Program-made: the position numbers and the translations under genes
Source: CAVSUZ01 sp963791885
GTDB taxonomy: Bacteria > Pseudomonadota > Alphaproteobacteria > Acetobacterales > Acetobacteraceae
DNA length: 64,000 nucleotides
NCBI GenBank assembly: GCA_963791885.1
Contig: CAWBUL010000006.1
Span: forward strand, 434,001 to 498,000
Reading direction: 5' to 3'
Part shown: positions 29,777 through 39,471 of the stretch, in pieces
Layout: each line of letters starts with the position of its first letter
How positions within the stretch are numbered: the stretch's first letter is position 1
The notes under the pieces: generated by a model
Told to the model about the DNA's origin: nothing
The model's database searches: none
Seen by the model: only the letters and a program-made list of their open reading frames with translations

Positions 29777-30178
29777 TCAGCCGATGCGCTGGCGCCCCCG
29801 AACCCCCGCCAGCCCGAGTAGGCCGACGCCAAGCAGCCCCAGCGATGCGGGCGCGGGCACCGCCGTGCCGATGATCTCGATCGTCGCATCGACGCTCTGT
29901 ATCTTATCGCCCAGGAACGTCAGCGAGAAGATAGTGGAGTCAGTGTCGAACGCCCCCAGCACAATCGGCCCGTCGGTCACGCTGCCGGAGCCGCTGAAGG
30001 TGTGGCTGACGCTGCCGAGCGGCGAACTGGCCGTCAGCACGAACGGCCCGGTCCCGCCGCCGATCAGGTTGTTGATCGTGAACAGCCCCTCCACTGGACC
30101 GCCCGGGAAGGTGAAGCCGGACGAGGTGATGTCGACATCCAGCGTGACCGGTCCGCTGCTGGTGCCCTTGGTCGTCAC
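29777..30178 (-). pseudogene. PEP-CTERM sorting-signal protein, 5'-truncated
   Basis: The C-terminus is a classic PEP-CTERM tripartite signal: VPAPAS, a hydrophobic helix LGLLGVGLLGLAGV, then basic RGRQR. The preceding part is a beta-rich Gly/Ser/Thr surface-type domain with SVSHTFSGSGSV. Such proteins are cut and anchored by exosortase at the cell surface. No signal peptide is present: the frame upstream is fused to an unrelated scrap (a second minus frame with LVQQRELRALDPADGTYKP at about 30185-30240). The gene is therefore a fragment. Confidence 0.7.
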
Positions 30179-30320
30179 GGATCGGCTTGTAGGTGCCGTC
30201 GGCCGGGTCCAGCGCGCGCAGCTCGCGTTGCTGCACTAGCTTGCCGCCGCGCGCCAGGACGGCGCTTTCGGTGTGGCTGGCGCCGAACCAGTCGTCGCAA
30301 AATTCCTGCGATTCGGGGCA

Positions 30321-30581
30321 CTAAGCCAAGGTCAGTAGTCGGCGGGGATTTACCTTTCGCATCCGCATCCCATGATGGAGAGCGGAGCGACCGAGAGATG
30401 TAAGTCGGACCGCTCCGACGCCCGGCCGGGTATTCTCGAACACCACAAGGTCACTCTGAACCAGCGCGCGAATGTCGGGATCGCGTTCCAGGGCGGCGTA
30501 TGAAGCGCCTTCGGGTAGGGCTGCGATATCAGTTAGTAATCGCCACCGACGCCGGGTGAGTGGCTCCGTCGCGTTGTCCAT
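30321..30581 (-). CDS. Small hypothetical protein, possible winged helix
   Basis: 86 residues, charged and helical, with a layout like a small winged-helix domain (RRRWRLLTDIAALPEG, ALVQSDLVVFENTR, VRLTSLGRSALHHG). Function unknown. No partner gene on the same strand. Confidence 0.45.
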   Translation of the reverse strand: MDNATEPLTRRRWRLLTDIAALPEGASYAALERDPDIRALVQSDLVVFENTRPGVGAVRLTSLGRSALHHGMRMRKVNPRRLLTLA

Positions 30582-30750
30582 TCATGAATCTGCAATGACG
30601 TCACAATCACATGCAACTGACAACTGCGCCATATCACAATCAGAGATGACCCATCACCGTTTAGGACGTTTGCAATAGGGAACGTTCCGGTCATCTAATT
30701 CGTTGACAAAGAAATACAACTTACTCAGTATGGGAGTGCAATAATAAATC

Positions 30751-30957
30751 ATGGAGCGAGACATGGGACGCCCAAAGGCCGGTCAGTATCAGGATACTTT
30801 CAAACGCGCCAACCAGATGTGGCGCGCCAACGGATCTCCTCCCGGTCGAATGAAGGAATACCTAGAACGCGCGGGCGCGCTCAACGCCAGTATAGACAAT
30901 CCTGAAGCCGGTCGGGCATCCGACCAAGTCTCACCAAATGACTGCGATCAGGAGTAA
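30751..30957 (+). CDS. Small hypothetical protein, DUF2934-like pattern
   Basis: 68 residues. The pattern FKRANQMWRANGSPPGRMKEYLERA resembles small plasmid and alphaproteobacterial proteins of the DUF2934 type (W..nG.P.GR...yL). A TTGACA at about 30705 could be a -35, but the -10 is unclear. Function unknown. Confidence 0.5.
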   Translation: MERDMGRPKAGQYQDTFKRANQMWRANGSPPGRMKEYLERAGALNASIDNPEAGRASDQVSPNDCDQE

Positions 30958-31693
30958 TGGTTGTGGTGCAAACGTGCGGCAGGCGGATATGCGCACCAGC
31001 TCGACACCGGTGATATGACCCAACAAGAGCTTCGCCGGCCTCTACCGGTTTGGAATCCGACCTCTGGATCGTCTGCGCCGCGTGGGCCCTCACCGAAGTG
31101 AGCGCGCTGTTCTCGCGAGTTGCGGCGGCGCCTGGGAACGGGTCGCGAACCAGCAAAGGCAAACATTCATGCGCCTCGACGGCAAAAGACCCCCGACCCC
31201 CACTGGGAGACAGGGGCCGAGGGTCAGGTCAGCGCCAGCGGGATGGGGGACTCCGCGGCGCTACAGAAGGCAGACCGCTGCCTAGGGAGGTGCCCGACAG
31301 CCTGCCGCTTCTGATTCGAAATCGGCAGCAGTTGACGTCGTTCGGTAACCGCCATCCCTGCCTACCGATCACAAATCGTGCGGTAATCACGGAGAGTGTG
31401 CAAGCAAAGTTGCAAAATGAGGGGGAATACAGCCTGAGGGGGCATTGCCAAGTTAACTGCGCCGAGACGTTTTTGAGGGCATCTGGAGGCGACCGCAAAG
31501 GTGTCATGCTGATTGTGGACGCAGGTCTCCTGTCGCCAGATCCGGAATGCCTTTGACCGCGCGCGTCGGTAGCAGGCTGCAGCCATAAGATGGCATGGTG
31601 GCCTGAAGTGACCGTAAATCAGGGCGTTCGGCGCTCGAAATCGCTGGGCCTGAGCGGACGATTTGAACCTCTGCATTTGTCGCTTTCGCCGTC
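30958..31693. other. Long stretch without a supported gene
   Basis: A 168-codon plus-strand frame (31050-31556) is open but has an unconvincing composition and no ribosome-binding site. No repeat or RNA signal recognised. Confidence 0.4.
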
Positions 31694-32512
31694 GTGGAGG
31701 CGTTACGCGCGGTTACGGAGGCTGGTGAACGCCTGCCCGTCGGTGCCTCCGACCCCGTCTTATCTGGAGCGGCGGCGGTCGAGTTGTACAGCGGAGGCCT
31801 TTGGCCGACCCCCGAACTGGAGGTGACCTCGCCAAGTCCGCGACTGCTGATCGCCGAGCTGTTCGCGGCCGGGTTCCGGTGGTCCGAGGGATCCGACGGG
31901 GAGGGGAGGGGGCTTTGGCATCCGGAGCTGTGCACAGAGGTCAACGTCTTCGCTGCGGAAGACTCATTGCGCCACCCTGAACGGACCAATCTTCTCACAA
32001 TCATTCTCGATACGGTCGATGATGGTAGGGCCAGTTGCGAGAAGCCGCGGCTTCATGTCGTCGGTATTGAGGACTCGGTTCTCCAGTTGGTGCGGGATCG
32101 CCTGCTACATCGGGAATTGCCCGCAGGGCCATCGGCAACATTGCGGGCGATCACGAGCCTTGCGATGGCTGGGATCGGCGGCCCCCTCCGTGCTGGGTAT
32201 CTCCGTCGTCGACTTGCACTCGAGACACAAGGTGAGTTTGTCTTTGACCCGCCTGCGCCAGATGCAAGCGAGGTCTTCGATCCAGGTCCGCGTCTCGCGA
32301 GGCTGAGCGAGATGGCGACTCTTATCCGTCGGTGGCGCGATCAGCAGGGCTGGTTGAGCATCGACTCCTTGGCAGAATGGAATTCGAGGAAGCGTTTGAA
32401 TAGGGCGATCGAGGACATGCCGAAACCAGCGCCGCGATATGATCTGAGCGGCAACAACGTCGTTCCATTCCGTTTCCGGTCTACTCCTCGAACCGTGGAG
32501 GAACTTCGATGA
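31694..32512 (+). CDS. Hypothetical protein, 272 residues, nucleotidyltransferase-like N-terminus
   Basis: The start is a GTG at 31694, chosen because an in-frame stop lies shortly upstream. The N-terminal segment LSGAAAVELYSGGLWPTPEL followed by VTSPSPRLLIAELFAAGFRW loosely recalls the G-[GS]-xA...T-DxD layout of nucleotidyltransferase-fold toxins, but the catalytic acidic pair is not evident. The C-terminus is helical (RLSEMATLIRRWRDQQGW). Function unassigned. The HNH gene follows 127 bases downstream. Confidence 0.5.
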   Translation: MEALRAVTEAGERLPVGASDPVLSGAAAVELYSGGLWPTPELEVTSPSPRLLIAELFAAGFRWSEGSDGEGRGLWHPELCTEVNVFAAEDSLRHPERTNLLTIILDTVDDGRASCEKPRLHVVGIEDSVLQLVRDRLLHRELPAGPSATLRAITSLAMAGIGGPLRAGYLRRRLALETQGEFVFDPPAPDASEVFDPGPRLARLSEMATLIRRWRDQQGWLSIDSLAEWNSRKRLNRAIEDMPKPAPRYDLSGNNVVPFRFRSTPRTVEELR

Positions 32513-32639
32513 GAAGGCATCTGGGTGTCGAGCACTCAGGTGCAAGCGTACTCGCCGTATCTACGGCATCGGGATCAGAGATGACGAGGGACGTCAGGCA
32601 CTTGTACGCAGGTCACTAAAGTCAAGCACAAGGCCCCCC

Positions 32640-33068
32640 ATGCCGATCCGCCCGAGTCTTCGATGGCTCTATCCGATTGACTGGCCCCAGCTCAGCCGGG
32701 TCATCCGCTTCGGCCGTTCGCGGGGTCGGTGTGAGCTCTGCGCGCGTCCGCACGGCGCAAAAGTTCTCTGCGTTCCGGGCGGCCGCTGGTTCGATCAGGA
32801 TACCAACCGGTGGCGCGACGGCCGCGGCAGGCTATGTGAGGCGCCGTGGGGCGCTGATCTCGACCAGCTTCGTACCACCCGCGTCGTCCTGGCGGCCGCC
32901 CATCTGGACCACGATCCGGCCAACAACGCTTTCTCCAACCTGAAGTCGCTCTGTCAGCGGTGCCATTTGCGGCACGATCGACCGTATCATCTCGCGCAGC
33001 GGAGGATCACCTACCGAATGAGGTGGGCTATAGGGGATCTCTTTCTGGGACCGTATGTCCGTTCATGA
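32640..33068 (+). CDS. HNH-endonuclease-fold protein
   Basis: 142 residues. Zinc-binding pair CELC (about residue 30) and CQRCH (about 108), enclosing AAHLDHDPANN and FSNLKSLCQRCHLRHD, the HNH catalytic layout with a histidine-rich centre. The start at 32640 comes right after GGCCCCCC with a weak site. HNH proteins of this size occur in phage and mobile elements as nicking or cleavage enzymes. Its target is unknown. Confidence 0.8.
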   Translation: MPIRPSLRWLYPIDWPQLSRVIRFGRSRGRCELCARPHGAKVLCVPGGRWFDQDTNRWRDGRGRLCEAPWGADLDQLRTTRVVLAAAHLDHDPANNAFSNLKSLCQRCHLRHDRPYHLAQRRITYRMRWAIGDLFLGPYVRS

Positions 33069-33370
33069 AGGTGGCTGGCCTGGAGAAAGCCACCCAACGG
33101 TAGGCTAAATCCCTGGTATCAATGCCTTGTTGTGGGCCGCTTTCTATGAACTCTTCTAAGCGGCAGCATCTGCCGCTCGTGAATCTGACCCGACTTTGGA
33201 TCACTGTGAAATTCCGGGGTTGTGTTGCTTCGGGCCAGGAATGCCTGCAAATCAGAACCGAAGTGGTACCCCGCCGCCGATCAGGCTCAACACGTGATGT
33301 CGCGCCAGGAATTTCGTTTGGGGTGGGATCCCATCGGCGCCGGTTCACAGCCAAGCATCCGATCAGCGCC

Positions 33371-33676
33371 TTACGCGGCCTCCGGGACATCCGGTTCGCC
33401 GGCGCTGTTCAGCGCATCGCGGATGCTTTTGGCCGGCGAAAAGCTGAGCTTCCTGCCGGCAGGAATCGTCAGCGCCTCGCCGGTGACGGGATTGCGTCCC
33501 GGGCGTTCGGCGCGTTCGGTCACCTTGAACTTGCCGAAGCCGCTGATGGCGATTTCTTCGCCGCGTGTGGCGGCGGCGGTAATCGTCTGGAACGTGCTGT
33601 CGAGGATCTTGCGCACATGTTCCTTGGCCACGCCCTGTTCGCCGGCGATCCGTTCGATCAGTTCATTGGTGTTCAT
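33371..33676 (-). CDS. HU-family DNA-binding protein
   Basis: 101 residues from ATG 33676 (AAGGGAAGGA upstream). Dimeric histone-like protein that bends DNA. The family pattern is complete: MNTNELIERIAGEQGVAKE, GEEIAISGFGKFKV, RNPVTGEALTIPAGRKLSF. A short acidic tail follows. It lies 53 bases after the AT-hook gene, so the two are probably one nucleoid-protein operon. Confidence 0.93.
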   Translation of the reverse strand: MNTNELIERIAGEQGVAKEHVRKILDSTFQTITAAATRGEEIAISGFGKFKVTERAERPGRNPVTGEALTIPAGRKLSFSPAKSIRDALNSAGEPDVPEAA

Positions 33677-33729
33677 CAATATATCCTTCCCTGGCTGAAA
33701 GGGTTTGCTCGATCCAAGAGGCGCACCGG

Positions 33730-34167
33730 TTATTCGGCGTCTGCGGTTTCCGAAATCTCGGGTTCAAGAGACGGGTGCACGGCCTGTGGTTCTTCCTCCT
33801 CAACCGCGGTGTCAATGGACCCCCGGTTCGCCTTGAGAAGGGCATCGACGGCACCGCTCAGCACCTCGATGCTGTCGTGCAGGTCCTGAATGTCATTCCG
33901 CAGGCCCACGATGGATTGCAGCTTGTTGTTGATGGCTTCGAGTTGCGCGGTGACGACGGGATCGGCTTGGGACGCGATCGCTGCTTTGCGCCCGGACCCG
34001 GGCGGCCGGCCGCGTTTGCGCGCAACACGCGTCTGCGGCTCAGCCGCAAAAGCAGGTTTCCGAGAGGGGCCTCTCCGTTTCTTCCGCGCAGGAGCTGACA
34101 TCTTACCGGACGAGCCACTTGCGGCTGCGGTCTTGCGTGTGGTGGATTTTTTGACAGCACGCGCCAT
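33730..34167 (-). CDS. AT-hook histone-like protein
   Basis: 145 residues from ATG 34167. The N-terminal half is Lys/Arg/Ala-rich with RKRGRPPGSGRK, a typical AT-hook core (GRP) that binds the minor groove of AT-rich DNA. The middle is a predicted coiled coil (LEAINNKLQSIVGLRNDIQD), and the tail is strongly acidic. It could silence or package foreign AT-rich DNA in the manner of xenogeneic silencers; that role is inferred. Upstream of HU on the same strand. Confidence 0.65.
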   Translation of the reverse strand: MARAVKKSTTRKTAAASGSSGKMSAPARKKRRGPSRKPAFAAEPQTRVARKRGRPPGSGRKAAIASQADPVVTAQLEAINNKLQSIVGLRNDIQDLHDSIEVLSGAVDALLKANRGSIDTAVEEEEPQAVHPSLEPEISETADAE

Positions 34168-34831
34168 GCAGTTTGCGATCCTCAAATTCGGGGCGCACCT
34201 TCTAGTGCGTCGCGGCGTATTTGCACAACCGCACGTGGTGAATTTTCCGCAGGCGAGATATCCACGAGCCTACGAGGAGTCACTGATTACGCCCACGGAA
34301 ATCCGAAAGCTCTCAAAGGCTCCGATGCACTGGAAAGCACAGTCGCCGGCGGAAACCGGAAATGGTCAGCACCAGCTATCGGAGCTGTGTCGCAAAGACT
34401 GGCTACCCAAGCCCGGGTGGAAATACCAACCTGCCGTCGAACGTACTGTCTCGCTCTGTAGTGACTTCGAGAGTACCGATCGTCCGTTTGAAGTCGGAAT
34501 GGTAGCCCCAGCATCGACTTTGCCGTCGTTCACGATCGAGTTTACGATCTTCCCAAGATAGTCGAGTTCAGCAGCAGCCATTGGATTCGTGCACGTGCAG
34601 CACGGTCGCCACCGTCCCGGCTTCGAATGCCGGTATTTGAGCCATAATGGGGAGCTGCGCCCATCGGCATGGAAACGCAGCACACCATCGGCAGCGTATA
34701 TTCTCTGAAACCCGTTATCGAACACCTCGCTGCCGTTCTACGACGCTGAACAGTCGATAATCGACGATGTCGCCCTGCCGGCTGAATGGGGATAGGGGTC
34801 AGAGGTAGGCTACCTTCCCGCGTTTTTCCGA
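34168..34831. other. Stretch without a supported gene
   Basis: Open frames exist on both strands (minus 34366-34725 reads plausibly, with LRFHADGRSSPLWLKYRH), but no start signal or family is apparent. Possibly a decayed gene. Confidence 0.35.
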
Positions 34832-35623
34832 TCAAAGACGGAGGAGACTTCCGTAACCGCTGACCGGCGCACGTACGCTGGATAGGCGGAGGCAATGCCA
34901 CAAGCTGGCCTGGTTTGCCGAGACGACGGGACGTCGGAGGTCCTGTTCCAGCGCATCGAGGATCCCCACGCAGCGGAACCCAGTGCCGGCGATCAGTACG
35001 CCATCCGCTTCCTGCGGGCAGGCCGCGCGCACCTGCTGGTAAAGCGGCTCTATCTCCTGCTCGAATCCCATTCCCTGCCGGTACAGTTCGCTAGGTAGCA
35101 CGTCGCGCCATTTTCGTCCGGGATCATAGCGAAGATGCCCCGCCGGCTCAGTCCCGCGTGCTCGCCAGTACTGCACGCCAGCCGCCACCGTGTCGTCATT
35201 GAACCAGGGCGGTAGCACCAGGAATGGACGGTTGACACCGCTTGCCTTCAGCGCCGCCACGCAGTCCAGCCCGTTGGTGGTCACCGCCGCCCCTCCGCCG
35301 AGCTCCCGCGACAGCGCTTCCACCGTCGCTTCGTCCCACAGTGGGCCGCCCAGGATGCTGCTGGAACTGTGGCCAACCACCACTGCTGACAGGCGCATCG
35401 CGGCGAACTGCCGACAACCGCGCAGCAGGTCATCTTGCAACTCCACCCCGCCGCGGTCGTCCCGCCAGCACGCCCAAGGCGCCCGAGCGGTCACGCGCGC
35501 AGTGTGCACCGACACACCCGGCGGCACCATCGCCCACCACTCGGCCTCGGGCACGGCTTCGTTGCCGACGATGAACATGCCGATGCGGGCCCGCCAGCCC
35601 CAGTTGTCCCTTTCTGTCATCAC
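34832..35623 (-). CDS. Asp/Glu racemase superfamily protein (maleate isomerase/arylmalonate decarboxylase-like)
   Basis: 263 residues, the usual length. The N-terminus reads GWRARIGMFIVGNEAVPEAE and PPGVSVHTARV, and the C-terminus VVSANQASLWHCLR, both typical of the maleate isomerase/AMDase branch. The two catalytic positions are changed: where CTSGS is expected there is VVVGHSSSS, and where the second Cys motif (CTNxR) is expected there is IAGTGFRC. The canonical two-cysteine chemistry is therefore unlikely, and the substrate is unknown. Confidence 0.7.
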   Translation of the reverse strand: MMTERDNWGWRARIGMFIVGNEAVPEAEWWAMVPPGVSVHTARVTARAPWACWRDDRGGVELQDDLLRGCRQFAAMRLSAVVVGHSSSSILGGPLWDEATVEALSRELGGGAAVTTNGLDCVAALKASGVNRPFLVLPPWFNDDTVAAGVQYWRARGTEPAGHLRYDPGRKWRDVLPSELYRQGMGFEQEIEPLYQQVRAACPQEADGVLIAGTGFRCVGILDALEQDLRRPVVSANQASLWHCLRLSSVRAPVSGYGSLLRL

Positions 35624-36557
35624 TTCAGTTGATTTCCGCTGAGAATTGGGTTCTTCCGCAAACTACGTGCGGACCGTGTGTCTATGCTGCGCAGTAGCAT
35701 GCCCACGCGGCGATACATGGTTCGCTTAAGCATCTTAAGGCGGCTAGTGGTGCAAATCCAACATCCGAGTTGGCCCGATCTTGAAGCCTGTCAACGGATA
35801 GGCCGCGTGTCGTGGGTTCTAAGTGTCAGATTCTATCCACCAGTTTTCCTTCGACCGGACTGTTGTCCAGGGGGGTGGTTCCAGTGCTGCACGGATTGCT
35901 TTGGGCGTCACGCCGGAGCCCTCCGGCGAAGCGCGCGAGCATTATGCGATCGGCAGCAATGGGGTGTTCGTCGAGATCTCCGTCTGTCTACGGTCTGAAT
36001 TGCGACATGAGTACCGGGCTCGTCTGTAAGCAAATTGATGCGGAAGAAGGGCCGTAACGGCCCGCTTATGATAGAGGCTTGGCTGGCTGAATGCTTGGCG
36101 GCGGTTGCGTAGCTCGCAGCAAGGAGTACTATAACCGGCTTTATGGAGATCGTTTTCGCACTAATTTACATGGCCATCCTGCCAAATCGAAGAATGCGCT
36201 GCAGATGCTCGGCCATTGCATTACTTGCAGGGTCATTCCTTGCGTTTCTCACGAAGCCCGGGACGGCTCAGGCCAACTAACGCTGGTAGTGTTGCCCGGG
36301 ATGACGACGGTCTATCACTCGTGTTGGGGCTGGTGGCCGTTAAGAGGACAGATATCGATCCAACCAGGCAAGGACGCGGCGCACTACCAGTTCTGAGACC
36401 GTCCAGGCTTCACGAGCTTCTTCAGGACGAAGATCGGGCACGCCGCCAGTATGTTCGGATAGCATGCGTCCGGCATGGATTCGCTGCTGCTTACCGATCA
36501 GCCACTCGGCCCGCTGCCGACTTGCGTTCTCGGATTCTCGGTGAAGCTCTTCGATCT
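35624..36557. other. Long stretch without a supported gene
   Basis: No convincing gene. A 68-codon plus frame at 35823-36029 is the best candidate but is unsupported. A short palindrome (GCTTAAG-CAT-CTTAAGGC) lies near 35724. The rest looks like scrambled gene debris next to the IS6 copy. Confidence 0.35.
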
Positions 36558-37520
36558 GGTTCCGTCAGCGTTCACGCCAGACGGCAATTTCGCGGACGGT
36601 TCTGTTGGGGCATGGTAGCTCCCGGACGTGGGAGCACGTCGGATGGAATGCGTCGCCTGCGGTGGGGCAGCGATTTCGGAGCGGCCTGAGCGCACCGCGC
36701 AGGGCTACCGGCGGTTCCGTTGCCGCGATTGTGGCAAGCAGTTCAACGAACGAACTGGTGGGTCCCTGAATCGCGCCCAGTATCCGTCCGATGTCATCGC
36801 GCTCGTTGTCTTCTGGCGACTGCGGTACAAGCTGAGCCTACGCGATCTGCCGGAGATGTTCCTTCTCCGCGGTATCGAATTCACCTATGAGGCGGTTCGG
36901 GATTGGGAGGCGAAACTTACGCCGTCGCTGATCGACAATCTTCGCCGCCGCCGGGGTGGTGGCAGCCGGGTCCGCCGCTCGTGGTACGTCGATGAGACCT
37001 ACATCAAAGTCAATGGCCGATGGTGCTATCTGTACCGGGCGATTGACCGCACTGGCGCGCTGGTAGACGTGATGCTGAGCGAGACCCGCGATATGGCCGC
37101 GGCAGAAAAGTTCTTCCGATCTGCCAAAGCGGTGACTGGCGTCACTCCGGCCCGGGTGACCACCGATGGGCATGACAGTTACCCTCGTGCAATTCGAAGC
37201 CAGCTTGGTGCCGATGTCCGTCACCGGAACAGCCAGTATCTCAACAACCGCATTGAACAGGATCATCGAGGGATCAAGAGCCGATATGGGCCAATGCGCG
37301 GCTTCGGTGCCGTCAACTCGGCGGCTCGCTTTTGCCGATGTCATGACGAACTCCGGAACCTCCTGCACGCCAATTGCCGCTTCCGCCACACCTCACCAGC
37401 CACCGTTCGTCGCCGTCGCTTCCTTCAAGCAAGCCGTATCGCCCTCGGCGTGATGGCCTCGTCATGAGCAGCACAACGGAAAAGGCCTGCCTTGCAGTCG
37501 GCGCAAGATCTGACGGAACC
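36558..37520 (+). mobile_element. IS6-family element, copy 1
   Basis: 963 bases, with inverted ends GGTTCCGTCAG at 36558 and its complement ending at 37520. Carries one transposase. Copy 2 (46506-47468) is the same length, inverted. It truncates the pirin gene on its right. No direct target duplication is seen at this copy. Confidence 0.9.
36643..37467 (+). CDS. IS6-family transposase, copy 1
   Basis: 274 residues. N-terminal zinc ribbon (CVACGG...CRDCGKQF), then the IS6 DDE core: D in WYVDETYIKVNGRW, D in VTTDGHDSYP, E in NNRIEQDHRGIKSR. IS6 elements move by replicative transposition and readily cause deletions and inversions. Intact. Confidence 0.93.
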   Translation: MECVACGGAAISERPERTAQGYRRFRCRDCGKQFNERTGGSLNRAQYPSDVIALVVFWRLRYKLSLRDLPEMFLLRGIEFTYEAVRDWEAKLTPSLIDNLRRRRGGGSRVRRSWYVDETYIKVNGRWCYLYRAIDRTGALVDVMLSETRDMAAAEKFFRSAKAVTGVTPARVTTDGHDSYPRAIRSQLGADVRHRNSQYLNNRIEQDHRGIKSRYGPMRGFGAVNSAARFCRCHDELRNLLHANCRFRHTSPATVRRRRFLQASRIALGVMASS

Positions 37521-37991
37521 GGATAGAAGGCGAATCTCGACACCCGGCTCCCGTCGCCTGGGAAGGTCTGCCCCTCTGAGATCCTGGTAGCGCGGCGCTG
37601 CCATCTTCTCGCTGGCGGGCAGGTTCACCCAAAGCTGGAGCGCGTGCGTCGTCGTGCCCGGCAGAGGGTTTTCGTTGTGGATGACGCCACGGCCGGCCGT
37701 CATCCACTGGGCGTCTCCGGTGTAGATCACACCGGTATTCCCGGCGCTATCGAAGTGCTCAAGCGCGCCGTCCAGCACAAGTGTGACGGTTTCGATCCCG
37801 CGATGAGGATGCCGCGAGAAAGCGTCCCTGGGCACCCAATCCTCGGCCATAAGCAGAAATGGATCGCTGAAACCCGGATTTCCGCCGTCGATGAGGCGGC
37901 GGGCTCGATGCCCCGCAGCAGGGCCGGCCTCGAACTCTGGGTTCGCAATCAGCGCGACTTCGCGGGATTCCGATGGTGTTATTGCAAACAT
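37521..37991 (-). pseudogene. Pirin-family protein, C-terminus lost to IS6
   Basis: Cupin-fold protein; the best-known bacterial pirins are quercetin dioxygenases or regulators. From ATG 37991 the N-terminal cupin is present: FLLMAEDWVPRDAFSRHPHR, GIETVTLVLDGALEHFDS and WMTAGRGVIHNE with the metal-binding His residues. Conserved sequence stops after VEIRLLSG at the IS6 end (37520); the remaining frame is IS sequence. It diverges from the LysR gene, a common pairing. Confidence 0.8.
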
Positions 37992-38037
37992 GGCGAAGAG
38001 GTAAGCACTCGCCATCGCTCGAAAAAGAGGCTAACTT

Positions 38038-38054
38038 TATACCATCTTGATATA
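38038..38054. promoter_or_regulatory. LysR-type operator in the pirin-lysR intergenic region
   Basis: TATACCATCTTGATATA, an imperfect palindrome 12 bases before the lysR start. The complement of the site at 40747-40763 matches it at 15 of 17 positions. LysR proteins usually control a divergent neighbour from such a site. Confidence 0.6.
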
Positions 38055-38065
38055 TGGATTAGATC

Positions 38066-38966
38066 ATGGATGCCCTTACCTTCGATCAGATCAGGGTTTT
38101 TCTGTCGGTCGTTGACGAGGGCAGCTTCCCGAAAGCGGCAAAATCGCTGAACCGGGCTCAGTCGGCAGTTACGTACGCGATCCGAAAGCTGGAGGCTGAA
38201 ATCGGCGTCCCCCTGTTCGATCGTTCGGCCTACCGCTCGGGTACTAACGCCGGCCGGCCGCGCACTACTGACCCGGGCGCGTCGTATTGCTGAAGAAGCG
38301 GGAGCGTTCCGCGAGCAGGCGCGCGGCCTCGCCCGCGGCCTGGAAGCCGAGTTAAGCATCGTGCTGGACGCGTTTTATCCGATGGCTCCGATATTTGATG
38401 CGCTTCGTGCTTTCACCGAGCAGTTCCCGACAGTCCCGCCGCGCCTCTACGTCGCGTCACTGGGTGCCGCCGCTGACCTGGTGGCTGACGGGACATGCGC
38501 CATCGGATTGTTGCCGAGCAACGTAGCTGAACTTGCCGCGCTCAAACTTAATCCGATCACCACCATGGCTCTCTGGCCAGTGGTCTCTCCATCCCATCCC
38601 CTCGCGTCCATGCAGGGCGTTATCGAACCGCACGTGCTTCGCCAGCATGTCCAACTTGTCTTGACGGACGCATCAACTTTGACGGTTGCGAAAGATTGGG
38701 GCGTGCTTTCCAGTCGAACCTGGCGCTTAGCCGATCTTGGCGCCAAAAAATCGATGCTGCTCGCAGGGCTCGGCTGGGGGAATATGCCGGCGCACCTGGT
38801 AGAGGACGAAATCAAAGACGGGAGGTTGACGGTCATTCAACCAGCCGGCGCCGACCGCCTCACACCACTGGTGCTTGGCGCTGCCTACATTTCGGAGCAC
38901 AGCCTTGGGCCGGCTGGACGGTGGATGCTGAATTACCTCACCTCCGTAGCGAGCGTTGCCAGGTGA
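38066..38966 (+). pseudogene. LysR-family transcriptional regulator, frameshifted
   Basis: The N-terminal winged helix (MDALTFDQIRVFLSVVDEGS, SLNRAQSAVTYAIRKLE) is in one frame. The linker and effector domain (LTPAGRALLTRARRIAEEAG, then LPSNVAELAALKL to the stop) are in the next. Removing one base from the GGG at 38239-38241 restores one protein of about 299 residues. The inferred targets are the divergent pirin gene and the SDR operon at 40834, since both carry the same palindrome. Confidence 0.82.
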
Positions 38967-39467
38967 AGGCCAGGAATGACGCATTGCGGGTCGGTTCGAT
39001 CTCGCCTTACGCTCGCCGTCGGCGCCCGCACACCCGAGAACCTCAAAAATCGACCTATCAAGCCCGTCGCGTACAAGCCTCGGCCCGTTGTTTCGCCGCC
39101 CGGTGCAACGCCGTTTCTTGATTAGAGGCCGGCATAGGCTGCCCCGCCTGCCACGCGGCGCCTCTCGTAAGGCCGCTGTGCGGGCGCCCTACCACGGGCG
39201 AGTCAAATAGTTCGTTTAACTTGGCGCGTGCCGTGAATTTGGCGGAACGGCTCGTTCAATCGCCCGCGTCATGCGTGTTGTCGGTCATTCAGGCGCTGAT
39301 TCTTGATTGCGCCCCAGGTGCGGTCCAGCGCCGCAGCGTCACCGTCGCGTATCGCGCTTACCACTGCACCAGCGTATCGACGTCGAACAGGGCAAGGTTC
39401 AGCTCGGCGTCACACGGCAGCCGAACAGATCAGTGGCAGGTCCTGAAAAGAAACGGCCTCAGCGGAA
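38967..39467. other. Stretch without a supported gene
   Basis: Between lysR and an IS5 copy. A minus frame around 39380-39250 (AIRDGDAAALDRTWGAIKNQ) may be a regulator scrap, too short to assign. Confidence 0.35.
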
Positions 39468-39471
39468 CTAG

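Noticed and set aside
31050..31556. 168-codon plus-strand ORF
   Set aside because: No ribosome-binding site, low-complexity start and no recognisable domain; left as unsupported.
31568..31580. TAGCAGGCTGC at 31568 resembling the IS5-type end at 24486
   Set aside because: The match ends after 11 bases and there is no transposase or opposite end nearby.
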